From positions 1-21,658 of the forward strand of contig JBGTKP010000016.1 of the NCBI GenBank assembly GCA_041744575.1: a DNA stretch of 21,658 bases, read 5' to 3'. Positions within the stretch are counted from its first letter, which is position 1, and each line of letters opens with the position of its first letter. The position numbers were made by a program, and so were the translations under genes. Shown in pieces: positions 8,025 through 15,326 of the stretch. Origin of the DNA: JTS-RE37 sp041744575. GTDB taxonomy: Bacteria > Bacteroidota > Bacteroidia > Flavobacteriales > Flavobacteriaceae. Under the pieces are notes generated by a model. The model had not been told where the DNA came from and made no database searches. It saw only the letters and a program-made list of their open reading frames with translations.

Positions 8025-8840
8025 ATGTCAGAATTATTTAAGATCAGCGGGAAAGTCATCGTTATAAGCGGAGCAACAGGAGTGCTGGGATCGGCCACTG
8101 CGGAATACCTGGCAGGGCAAGGCGCAAAGGTGGTCATCCTTGGCCGGAACCCCAAAAAAGTAGCGGCCCTGGCAGCCAGTATTCGCCGAAATAAGGGAGA
8201 AGCATTCGAGGCGGTAGCCGATGTCACAGACGAAAAACAACTGATAGTTGTCCGCGATAAGCTGACCTTGGAATTTGGTAAAATACAAGTACTCATCAAT
8301 GCCGCAGGGGGGAATATGCCAGGGGCGGTTATCATGCCAGAACAGGAATTGACGGATACCGATATTCCGGCCCTGCAACAGGTAATGAATTTGAACTATC
8401 TGGGGACCTTGCTACCTGTCAAAATTTTCCTTCCCCTTTTTCTAAAGGATAAACATGGGAGTATCATTAGTATTTCCTCCATGTCGGCATCCCGACCCAT
8501 GACACGGGTCATGGGATACTCATCAGCCAAGGCGGCCATCGACAACCTTACGAAATGGCTGTCTGTGGAATTTGCCCACAAATACGGTGCTGGAATTCGC
8601 GTGAATGCTGTGGCACCGGGATTTTTCCTGACCGAGCAAAACAGGGAACTGCTCACCAATAAAGACGGTAGCATGACACAGCGGGGGCAGCAAATCCTTT
8701 CCAACACCCCTATGGGTCGATTCGGGGAGCCGGAGGAATTGTTCGGCGCCATCCATTGGTTGTGCAGTGACGCTTCAAAATTTGTCACCGGTACTATCGT
8801 TGCGGTGGATGGGGGTTTTGGCAGTTACGCGGGAGTCTGA
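8025..8840 (+). CDS. SDR oxidoreductase, probable D-mannonate oxidoreductase (UxuB function, YjmF type)
   Basis: This 271-residue classical short-chain dehydrogenase has the NAD(P)-binding G-A-T-G-V-L-G at 16-22, N-A-A-G-G at 92-96, catalytic Ser152 in I-S-S-M-S, and Y165-S-S-A-K169. The C-terminus carries the usual V-A-P-G-F and V-D-G-G-F segments. Firmicutes and Bacteroidota often use an SDR of this kind, next to uxuA, to interconvert D-fructuronate and D-mannonate in place of the unrelated E. coli UxuB. The gene lies 55 bp upstream of uxuA in the same direction, and this context drives the assignment. A gluconate 5-dehydrogenase-like or 2-keto-3-deoxy-sugar reductase activity is the main alternative. 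Confidence 0.82.
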   Translation: MSELFKISGKVIVISGATGVLGSATAEYLAGQGAKVVILGRNPKKVAALAASIRRNKGEAFEAVADVTDEKQLIVVRDKLTLEFGKIQVLINAAGGNMPGAVIMPEQELTDTDIPALQQVMNLNYLGTLLPVKIFLPLFLKDKHGSIISISSMSASRPMTRVMGYSSAKAAIDNLTKWLSVEFAHKYGAGIRVNAVAPGFFLTEQNRELLTNKDGSMTQRGQQILSNTPMGRFGEPEELFGAIHWLCSDASKFVTGTIVAVDGGFGSYAGV

Positions 8841-8895
8841 GACAGGGTTTAAGCCCAGGATAACCAGCATTAATAGACAAATACGGGGATAATTT

Positions 8896-10071
8896 ATGAG
8901 ACTCTTAGAACAGACCATGCGCTGGTACGGACCATCCGACCCGGTATCACTCCGGGATATCCGACAGGCAGGCGCCTCAGGCGTCGTTAGTGCTTTGCAC
9001 CATATTCCCAACGGGAATATCTGGACTATTCCTGAAATACAGTTTCGAAAGAAAGCTATTGAAGCTGCCGGGTTAAAGTGGTCCGTGGTAGAAAGCCTCC
9101 CGGTACATGAACATATTAAAACGCGTAACGGCAAATGGCAAAAGTATCTTGAAAACTATCAGAAAAGCCTTGAAAATCTGGGAGCCTGCGGGCTACAAAC
9201 CATTTGTTATAATTTCATGCCATTGCTTGACTGGACCCGCACCCAACTGGATTATCTCCTCCCTGACGGATCCAGGGCCCTGCGTTATGAAAAGAATGCA
9301 GTACTGGCATTTGACCTGTTTATATTAAATCGCAAAAACGCTGCCGACGATTACAACACGGAAGAAATAAAAGCTGCAGGCGACTATTTTGACTCTTTGG
9401 ACGAATCTGGGAGAGACCACCTTTCAGAAAACATCCTTAAGGGCCTTCCGGGGGCAGAAGTAGGCTTTAGCCTGGAAGAATTCAGACAAGAATTGGCCGG
9501 ATATGACGGAATGGATCACAAAATCCTGGCCAGCCATCTGGATGCTTTCTTGGCAGAGGTTACCCCCGTAGCCGAGGCAAACGATATGGTGATGTGTATT
9601 CATCCGGATGATCCACCCTTTCGGATTTTTGGCCTTCCCCGGGTGGTCAGTACCGCAGCCGATGTCCGCAGGATTTTGAAGGGTACCGATCGCTACGCCA
9701 ATGGCCTTACTTTCTGTACCGGCTCTTTTGGAGTCCGGGCCGATAATGACCTGCCTGCCATGGTCAGGGAGTTCGGAGATCGTATCCATTTTATACATTT
9801 GCGTTCCACAAAAAGAGATGCGCAGGGCAATTTTTTCGAGGCCGACCACCTTGACGGAGATGTGCCCATGTTCGATGTTATGAGGGAACTTATTCTATGG
9901 CAGCAAAAAAGGGAAAGAGCACTGCCTATGAGGCCCGACCACGGACACCAGATGCTTGAAGACCTTGACAAAACGACGTATCCTGGTTATACAGCTATCG
10001 GAAGGCTCAAGGGCTTGGCAGAACTGAGAGGGCTGGAACTCGGAATCGCAAAATCACTGTATCCATTGTAA
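8896..10071 (+). CDS. uxuA: Mannonate dehydratase
   Basis: UxuA dehydrates D-mannonate to 2-keto-3-deoxy-D-gluconate in glucuronate breakdown. The 391-residue protein begins with the typical M-R-W-Y-G-P and G-V-V-S-A-L-H-H-I-P segments. The active-site region is clear: C-I-H-P-D-D-P-P with His236, T-F-C-T-G-S-F-G with Cys274, H-L-R-S-T-K-R-D with His301, and R-P-D-H-G-H with D348 and H349; these hold the metal-binding Cys and His residues of the family. Length is as expected for UxuA. It follows the SDR in an apparent two-gene operon. KdgK, which would phosphorylate its product before the aldolase acts, is not in the window. Confidence 0.96.
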   Translation: MRLLEQTMRWYGPSDPVSLRDIRQAGASGVVSALHHIPNGNIWTIPEIQFRKKAIEAAGLKWSVVESLPVHEHIKTRNGKWQKYLENYQKSLENLGACGLQTICYNFMPLLDWTRTQLDYLLPDGSRALRYEKNAVLAFDLFILNRKNAADDYNTEEIKAAGDYFDSLDESGRDHLSENILKGLPGAEVGFSLEEFRQELAGYDGMDHKILASHLDAFLAEVTPVAEANDMVMCIHPDDPPFRIFGLPRVVSTAADVRRILKGTDRYANGLTFCTGSFGVRADNDLPAMVREFGDRIHFIHLRSTKRDAQGNFFEADHLDGDVPMFDVMRELILWQQKRERALPMRPDHGHQMLEDLDKTTYPGYTAIGRLKGLAELRGLELGIAKSLYPL

Positions 10072-10079
10072 ACCTTTGA

Positions 10080-11066
10080 TTATTCCGAAGGTGCCGATAT
10101 TTCTTCCCTCCTTCGGAAACGCTCCGCGATAAAGGCGATGATGAGCAATTGAGAGATATGGTATAGCATAATGGGGAAAATGTAAATGCTGGCATTGGCA
10201 CTGTGACCGAACATGATCTTCGCCATCACTGAACCGTGTACGAGGGATTTCTTGGATCCGCAGAAGATGGCTGTGATCCGATCCGCGGTAGAGAAGCCCA
10301 GGCCTTTGGCTAAAAAATGAATCAGCAGGGACATCAGCAGAAACAAGGCCAGAACAGCTGCATATAGCAGTAAAAAATCCAACAACCGCAATCCGGAAAA
10401 CAAGCCGGCCAGGAAGGAGGTGCAAAAACTTGAATATACGATTAATACAATAACCGACTTGTCAAAAAAACTGATCCCATTGCTGTATTTTCTAGCAAGA
10501 TGGCCTATCTTTTGATGCAGCAACAAGCCAATTCCCAGTGGAACTACAATCTGCAGCATCAATTTGGTTACCACCGTCATCAGAGGAATCCCCTGGACAT
10601 CACTTACCACCATACCAAGCCACAAGGGGGTAGCAACCACACCAATCAATCCGGAAAGGCTGGCATTGAAGATAGCTGCCGGGACATTGCCTCTGGCAAT
10701 TGATACCATCACAACCGAGGAAGATACCGTCGAGGGAAGGACTGCAATGAAGAATACCCCCACCCACAATAAATTTGCGGTCTCTCCAGACATAAAGGGC
10801 TTAAAAGGCAGAACCAGCAAGGGGAAGATTACAAAAGTGCTCAGATGGATCAGCAGGTGCAACCGGTAGTTGCTTACCCCGGTCTTAAACGTGGACGGTG
10901 AAAGTTTAAGCCCGTAGAAAAAGAAAATGAGGCCTATCCCAATATCGGTCACCTTGCTCAGGACCAGGAAGCCCGCTCCTTCGGGCCACCAGTATGCTAC
11001 GAGAATGGCGGTCAGCAATGCCGCAATAAAACCGTTGGATGATATCGTTTCTTTAAAGGTTGCCAT
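10080..11066 (-). CDS. SBF/BASS-like transporter of the YfeH family
   Basis: This 328-residue integral membrane protein has about nine or ten hydrophobic helices and belongs to the SBF-like (bile acid:sodium symporter superfamily, YfeH/PF13593) group. Recognisable parts are G-I-G-L-I-F-F-F-Y-G-L-K-L-S early on, L-P-S-T-V-S-S-S-V-V-M-V in the middle, and F-C-G-S-K-K-S-L-V-H-G near 270, the family's crossover-type motifs. Substrates of YfeH-type members are mostly unknown; organic anions are plausible. The gene converges on uxuA with only 8 bp between stop codons, so it is not in the uxu operon, and its link to uronate uptake or efflux is only positional. Confidence 0.88.
   Translation of the reverse strand: MATFKETISSNGFIAALLTAILVAYWWPEGAGFLVLSKVTDIGIGLIFFFYGLKLSPSTFKTGVSNYRLHLLIHLSTFVIFPLLVLPFKPFMSGETANLLWVGVFFIAVLPSTVSSSVVMVSIARGNVPAAIFNASLSGLIGVVATPLWLGMVVSDVQGIPLMTVVTKLMLQIVVPLGIGLLLHQKIGHLARKYSNGISFFDKSVIVLIVYSSFCTSFLAGLFSGLRLLDFLLLYAAVLALFLLMSLLIHFLAKGLGFSTADRITAIFCGSKKSLVHGSVMAKIMFGHSANASIYIFPIMLYHISQLLIIAFIAERFRRREEISAPSE
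10083..10118. repeat. Nine-bp inverted repeat between uxuA and the transporter gene
   Basis: TTCCGAAGG (10083-10091) and CCTTCGGAA (10110-10118) are perfect complements around an 18-base loop. The repeat covers the last codons of the transporter gene, next to its stop, and begins 12 bp after the uxuA stop. It lacks a T-tract in either direction. It may act as a shared 3'-end hairpin of both convergent transcripts. Confidence 0.6.
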
Positions 11067-11268
11067 ATCCCTTTGCCTTCATCTTACTTTGTATGCCGGA
11101 CAAATGTAAGGATTGACAAGAACAAACAACCCCTATTAAACGATTGGCCATGATGTACGTCTACACGCCTTTAGCCTGATGGTGGTCACATCCGGAATAA
11201 TTATGACGGTAGTTCGGGTTCAAGGTACAACCACCTGAAAAGGTTCAGGGCATGGGTTACCTTACAGC

Positions 11269-11296
11269 CAATTGTTATTCTTTTGAAGAACAATTG
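11269..11296. terminator. Hairpin across the stop codon of the VOC gene
   Basis: CAATTGTT (11269-11276) pairs with AACAATTG (11289-11296). Inside, TTC (11278-11280) pairs with GAA (11285-11287) around a TTTT loop, giving an eleven-pair stem with one A-G mismatch. It straddles the VOC stop codon (11277-11275). It lacks a good T-run on the minus strand, so termination is possible but unproven; it could instead stabilise the 3' end. Confidence 0.45.
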
Positions 11297-11715
11297 AACA
11301 TCCATTGCACTCCATAGCGGTCTGTGCAGCTTCCGAAATAATCTCCCCAAAACATATCCTGCAGGTCCATGGTCACAGTGCCCCCATCTGACAAGGCTTT
11401 AAAAAGCCTGCGGGTTTCACCGCGGGAATCCGGTTCCAGATTGATAAAGCAATTGGTTCCGAAGGTCAGGGAAAATCCCATTTCCTCAGGCGCATCAGTA
11501 CCCATCAACCGATGTCCGCCGGTGATCGGCAGCGATACATGCATCACCAGGTCCTTTAGTTGGTCAGAAATAGCTGGTTGACCTTCCCGAGGAGGTACCT
11601 CTCTGAATCTCATAATTCCGGGCGCATCGAAAGATCCGCCAAAAACCAATTTATAAAAATTAAATGCCTCTTCTGTGGAATTTGCAAAATTGAGATAGGT
11701 GCTGACGCGTGCCAT
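11275..11715 (-). CDS. VOC-family (glyoxalase/PhnB-like) protein
   Basis: A 146-residue small cytoplasmic protein of the PhnB/'3-demethylubiquinone-9 3-methyltransferase-like' branch of the vicinal-oxygen-chelate superfamily. Typical parts are the start A-R-V-S-T-Y-L-N-F, E-A-F-N-F-Y-K-L-V-F-G-G, G-H-R-L-M-G-T-D-A-P, and the end W-G-D-Y-F-G-S-C-T-D-R-Y-G-V-Q-W-M-F-N. Members of this branch are mostly uncharacterised and lack a clear metal triad, so no reaction is assigned. A broken second copy lies at 13593-13877, about 2.16 kb to the right in the same orientation. This copy is full length and is presumed functional. Confidence 0.92.
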   Translation of the reverse strand: MARVSTYLNFANSTEEAFNFYKLVFGGSFDAPGIMRFREVPPREGQPAISDQLKDLVMHVSLPITGGHRLMGTDAPEEMGFSLTFGTNCFINLEPDSRGETRRLFKALSDGGTVTMDLQDMFWGDYFGSCTDRYGVQWMFNCSSKE

Positions 11716-11773
11716 GACTTATAATTTTAGAATTAACAATGAATCTAAAATATTACTAAAAAAATGGTTGAAA

Positions 11774-11813
11774 GGGGCTAATCACGTCTTTGAGAAGGGC
11801 CAAATACGCCATG
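11774..11813. repeat. Upstream part of the duplicated VOC segment (copy 1)
   Basis: This stretch, about 60 bp upstream of the intact VOC start, matches 13931-13968 upstream of the broken copy, with shared blocks such as AAGGGCCAA and ACGCCAT and several substitutions. It shows that the duplication included upstream DNA. Past the CGCCAT block the two flanks stop matching. Confidence 0.6.
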
Positions 11814-11892
11814 ATAAAACTATCAAATTCAAGGCTTGCGCGACCAACTAAAATGTAAAGGTCATCAAAGTGTAAGAGGGCCTGAAGGGTGG

Positions 11893-11906
11893 CGCTGGCA
11901 CCAGCG
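11893..11906. repeat. Short tight hairpin between the VOC and phosphatase-family genes
   Basis: CGCTGG-CA-CCAGCG is a perfect 6-bp inverted repeat with a two-base centre, in the 276-bp gap between the two minus-strand genes. It lies downstream of the phosphatase-family gene (stop at 11994-11992), so it could be part of that gene's 3' region. There is no T-tract. Confidence 0.35.
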
Positions 11907-11991
11907 ACGGCAAAATTGTAGTCGTGTCTCTGATAACAAGGAAATCATCTGCTCAACCACCTATGTGTACAGTTCAAATTGGCCTCTGATT

Positions 11992-13065
11992 TTAATCTTT
12001 GGTCTGCATCTTTTCTTTTATAACCTGTTTTTTAGCAATTTCTATTTCTTCCTGGGATGGGTAATCGAGTCTTTGTTCTTCTGCCATATCAGGCTCCAGG
12101 GTCAGGTGAGAATAGAACGGAAAATGGTCCGAACCGATGTAATTACCAAGCCGTAAGTGTCTAACCCTAAAAACATCCGATATAAATATATGATCAAGAG
12201 GCCATCGCAATAAAAAATTATTGGCATCATAGGTATTAAAAAGTCCCCGCCCCTTCCGCATATCTAATAATCTGCTAACTGCCTGGAAAAGTTTGGTGGT
12301 ACGTGACCAGGCTACATCATTAAAATCGCCCATAACGATGACCGGGTGTCGGGAATGAAGACTTTCCAAGGCTATTTGCATCAGCTCCGAGTCACGATTA
12401 GTTGACATTTCATCCTGACTTGGCAACGGTGGGGTTGGATGGATAGCATACATTTGAACTGTGTCTTTTGTAGCTAGCAATAGTTTGGTGTGAATAGAGG
12501 GAATTCGGCTGTCAGACAGGTATTTTACCTTTGGATCTATAAGCTTGAATTTGGAATATAATAACATTCCGTAGGTATTACTTTTAGGGACTTCAACTTT
12601 GTAAGGATACGTCTTCCGTAGAGAATCTCCCACAGAGTTCAGCCAGTAATCGTCCGTTTCCGTCAATAAAATGATGTCCGCCTTATCCCTGTCCAATTCT
12701 GCAAAAAGTTTTCCAGTGTCCTTGTTGGTTTGCAAGACATTAGCCGTAAATATAGAGATATCATTTTTGGAGGTTTTTGAAGTACTATTCAATACTTCAA
12801 AAGGGGCAATAAAAGTAAAGGGATATATTTTGGTAAGTTGAAAAAGGAAGCACGCTAAAATCAGCGTGGCAAAGATATAATCCCATTTTAACCTAAAATT
12901 GAATTTGATAAAGTATATCAGCAAAGCGGAGAAGGTAAAAATGGTCAACTGCAGATGCGGAAAGTCAAATATCCGGATCCACCAGTAATCCACTGCAACA
13001 AAAGGCAAAAGAGTCAATACGATTGCAAGCATTCCGATACCCTGTAGCACCCTTTTTAAAATCAT
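11992..13065 (-). CDS. Membrane-anchored endonuclease/exonuclease/phosphatase (EEP) family protein
   Basis: This 357-residue protein has three N-terminal hydrophobic segments (about 10-28, 38-54 and 64-80) followed by an EEP domain from about 102. Catalytic residues are clear: N110, E136 in L-T-E-T-D-D, H209 in A-I-H-P-T, D247 and N249 in M-G-D-F-N-D, D291 in L-D-H-I-F-I, and D313-H314 in G-S-D-H-F-P-F. EEP enzymes cleave phosphodiester bonds in nucleic acids or phospholipid-type substrates. The membrane anchor places the active domain outside the inner membrane, as in many flavobacterial homologues of unknown substrate. The C-terminal 30 residues are charged and probably a flexible tail. The gene sits between an intact and a broken VOC copy. 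Confidence 0.9.
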   Translation of the reverse strand: MILKRVLQGIGMLAIVLTLLPFVAVDYWWIRIFDFPHLQLTIFTFSALLIYFIKFNFRLKWDYIFATLILACFLFQLTKIYPFTFIAPFEVLNSTSKTSKNDISIFTANVLQTNKDTGKLFAELDRDKADIILLTETDDYWLNSVGDSLRKTYPYKVEVPKSNTYGMLLYSKFKLIDPKVKYLSDSRIPSIHTKLLLATKDTVQMYAIHPTPPLPSQDEMSTNRDSELMQIALESLHSRHPVIVMGDFNDVAWSRTTKLFQAVSRLLDMRKGRGLFNTYDANNFLLRWPLDHIFISDVFRVRHLRLGNYIGSDHFPFYSHLTLEPDMAEEQRLDYPSQEEIEIAKKQVIKEKMQTKD

Positions 13066-13592
13066 CTAAATTTTTTCCAATAATTGATGTGCGCTTGCTA
13101 GCGCAGTGTTAAACAAATAAAAGATACTCTAATTTTTTGGGTTCGGACTAAAAGCTCGCAGGGAATTCCACCCCTTCCCTATAAATTAATTTTGTGGATG
13201 TCTGAAGGTATGAGATCGCCGGCATCTTCGGATTCTCTTTAGTAAGATGATGCTGCTCTATTTACGCCCCCGGGCTGTTTTTTGTTGGGAAGGCAAAATT
13301 CCGGCATCCAAATATACATCCGGTTCTCCACGATTTGCATTTGCCAATCGCCTTTGTAGAAAAGATCATTCGCTTGATTTCCATATGCAAGATGGGCAAT
13401 TTGGATATGGAGGGCTTATCCTTAAGCAGAAATCGTCAAAGATATGGTTGTTGCTTTTATGTGTAGTTATGGTTGACATCTAATTCTTGTTAAATTGAAT
13501 GGTCTGCAGAGGGTCTTAAATTCACGTCGCAAGGGAGGCAGGTAATGAGATGATAAAATCCTTGCTCATAGGCATTGTATGAATAATAGGCA
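13066..13592. other. Gene-poor stretch left of the broken VOC copy
   Basis: No convincing gene was found in these 527 bases. The left end is the leader of the phosphatase-family gene. A 78-codon open frame at 13247-13483 on the plus strand has no recognisable domain, and its protein looks unlike a normal coding product. The right end, 13490-13592, replaces the missing C-terminal half of the VOC copy and is unrelated to the intact gene's 3' half. The composition is consistent with decayed or inserted DNA. Confidence 0.4.
13090..13105. repeat. Hairpin in the leader of the EEP gene
   Basis: TGCGCT (13090-13095), loop TGCT and AGCGCA (13100-13105) form a perfect 6-bp GC-rich stem centred about 32 bases before the EEP start codon. 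It could be an operator or a translation-affecting RNA hairpin. Confidence 0.45.
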
Positions 13593-13877
13593 GGTTCCAG
13601 ATTGATAAAGCAATTGGTTCCGAAGGTCAGGGAAAATCCCATTTCCTCAGGCGCATCCGTTCCCATCAGCCTGTGCCCGCCTGTGATTGGAAGGGATACA
13701 TGCATCACCAGGTCCTTTTGGTTGATCAGAAATAGCTGGTTGCCCTTCCTGAGGAGGTACAACTCTGAATCTCATAATTCCGGGCGCATCGAAAGATCCG
13801 CCAAAAACCAATTTATAAAAATTAAATGCCTCTTCTGTGGAATTTGCAAAATTGATATAGGTGCTGACGCGTGCCAT
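13593..13877 (-). pseudogene. Truncated, frameshifted copy of the VOC-family gene
   Basis: This segment aligns end to end with 11432-11715 of the intact VOC gene, from the start codon to N-L-E-P, and is then replaced by unrelated sequence, so the C-terminal third is missing. One extra base near 13715-13721 shifts the frame inside D-Q-L-K-D-L-V-M-H-V, leaving the N-terminal and middle parts in different frames. The first 115 bp from the start differ by one substitution. The block encoding V-S-L-P-I-T-G-G-H-R-L-M-G-T-D has about ten substitutions, all silent. The gene was therefore probably under selection before it broke, or the copy is mosaic. No functional protein is expected. Confidence 0.9.
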
Positions 13878-13930
13878 GGATATAGTTTTAGATTGAAAAT
13901 CCAAATTATTATAAAATTAATGGACAACAT

Positions 13931-13968
13931 AGGGTTAATCGCGACTTTGTTAAGGGCCAATAACGCCA
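13931..13968. repeat. Upstream part of the duplicated VOC segment (copy 2)
   Basis: Counterpart of 11774-11813, at a matching distance upstream of the pseudogene start. More substitutions are seen here than in the 5' coding block, as expected for non-coding DNA. Confidence 0.6.
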
Positions 13969-14254
13969 TCCTGAAGCAGTACTGTGATCGTTTTTTATGC
14001 CTTGATTGTGGTCTTGTGCCGCCGGATTCAAATATTTGCTACCGGAGCATCATTTGGTGTATTCCTTCATTGATCAATATACCGTAGGTACTACCTTTAA
14101 AACAAATGGTGCAGACCAGTTAAAAAAATCCAACGCCGGAATATTGAAAGTCGAAAGCAGGCGGTTAATTACAGGGGTCCATCATGTTAAATTATCGTAG
14201 CCGGGAAAGCGAAACCCTGGTGTTTGATAATATTTATATAACCTAATGATAAGT

Positions 14255-14262
14255 TACATTTG
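14255..14262 (+). promoter_or_regulatory. Possible -7 promoter box for the three-gene cassette
   Basis: TACATTTG matches TAnnTTTG exactly. The nearest upstream TTTG (14223-14226) leaves a spacer of 28 bases, longer than the usual 19-21, so the match is partial. It would give a leader of about 165 bases. Confidence 0.28.
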
Positions 14263-14435
14263 ACAAAGGTGTCGCTCAAACTCGCGTTCTTTGCATGAAC
14301 TGATTTTCCATTGATGAAAATAGTTGTCGCTTATCTTTCCAATGTACTGATCAACTTTCTGATCTCAAGACTCAGAAGTTACTTTTCACCCTTCAGATTT
14401 AAAGAATTTCACAAGTCGGCCCTGCAATTCAGCTC

Positions 14436-15299
14436 ATGAAAAAAAGAGCAGTAGACCTGGTGGTTATTTCTGATGTGCACCTGGGCACCTATGGATGTCA
14501 CGCAAAGGAGCTGCTTCACTATCTCAAGTCTGTCAAACCCCGGCAGGTTGTGCTGAATGGTGATATTGTTGATGTCTGGCAATTCAACAAATATTATTGG
14601 CCCAAATCCCATATGAAAGTTGTTAAATTCCTGATGACATGGATTTCAAAAGGAGTCAAGGTCCGTTATATCACAGGCAATCATGATGAAATGCTTCGAA
14701 AATTTTCAGGATTTAAACTGGGTTCATTTGACATCTCAAACAAAATTGTACTTGATCTACAGGGTAAGAAGGCGTGGCTTTTTCACGGAGATGTTTTTGA
14801 TTTTGCAATGCAGCACTCGAGGTGGATCGCCAAATTGGGAGCCATCGGGTATGACTTTTTAATCCTGTTGAATCGGTGTATTAATTATTGCTTTAAGAAA
14901 ATAGGGAAAAAACCGATCTCCATTTCCGGGAAAATAAAAAATGGCGTAAAATCGGCGGTAAAATTCATAAATAATTTTGAGAAAATAGTAGCCGATATTG
15001 CTATAGAGAACGGCTTTGATTATGTGGTCTGCGGACATATCCACCATCCTGAAATCAAAAATATGAAGACGTCAAATGGCCAGGTGATGTACCTCAATTC
15101 AGGGGACTGGGTAGAAAATTTAACAGCCCTTGAATATCACAAAGGGAAGTGGACACTGTTTAATTATTCAAATGATCCTCAGCTTCAGGTTATTGAAATA
15201 GAACCGGAAGATCCAATGGAACTCCTTGAAAACAAGGACCTGATCAAGAATCTGAGGGATGAATTCAATGCCATGAACGCCTCAGGGATGGACAAGTAA
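14436..15299 (+). CDS. LpxH-like calcineurin-fold metallophosphoesterase
   Basis: This 287-residue enzyme resembles UDP-2,3-diacylglucosamine diphosphatase. The dimetal motifs are in order: D13-V-H15-L-G, G-D43-I-V-D, G-N82-H83-D-E, H117-G-D, and G-H201-I-H203-H-P. It is longer than E. coli LpxH (about 240 residues) because of a basic segment at about 150-185, which may contact membranes as in lipid-acting relatives. LpxH removes UMP in lipid A synthesis, but the pairing here with a glycosyltransferase and a glycosidase suggests a different phosphorylated lipid or sugar substrate. First gene of a same-strand cassette, with 27 bp to the next gene. No signal peptide, so cytoplasmic or peripheral. 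Confidence 0.85.
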   Translation: MKKRAVDLVVISDVHLGTYGCHAKELLHYLKSVKPRQVVLNGDIVDVWQFNKYYWPKSHMKVVKFLMTWISKGVKVRYITGNHDEMLRKFSGFKLGSFDISNKIVLDLQGKKAWLFHGDVFDFAMQHSRWIAKLGAIGYDFLILLNRCINYCFKKIGKKPISISGKIKNGVKSAVKFINNFEKIVADIAIENGFDYVVCGHIHHPEIKNMKTSNGQVMYLNSGDWVENLTALEYHKGKWTLFNYSNDPQLQVIEIEPEDPMELLENKDLIKNLRDEFNAMNASGMDK

Positions 15300-15326
15300 C
15301 CTGCACACTAAATTTATGAGAATAGC

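Larger units (their letters stand above)
13878..14435. other. Intergenic stretch between the VOC pseudogene and the LpxH-like gene
   Basis: The left part holds the duplicated upstream segment of the VOC pseudogene (13931-13968). A 64-codon open frame at 14006-14200 has no recognised domain. The right part includes an exact TAnnTTTG match at 14255-14262 and a 6-bp hairpin ATTTTC/GAAAAT at 14303-14321. These probably belong to the leader of the cassette that begins at 14436. No gene is called. Confidence 0.4.

Noticed and set aside
11269..11296. VOC-end hairpin as a strong intrinsic terminator
   Set aside because: The stem is good but no adequate T-run follows on the minus strand, so it is listed only with moderate confidence.
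13247..13483. 78-codon plus-strand open frame ahead of the VOC pseudogene
   Set aside because: No recognisable domain, poor protein composition and no supporting leader; likely a chance frame in decayed DNA.
13490..13592. Fusion tail of the VOC pseudogene as a possible new C-terminal domain
   Set aside because: It is unrelated to the intact gene, short and without domain features, and it follows a frameshifted N-terminal part, so no fusion protein is expected.
14006..14200. 64-codon plus-strand open frame upstream of the LpxH-like gene
   Set aside because: No domain or conserved motif seen, and it lies in DNA next to a duplicated, degraded segment.
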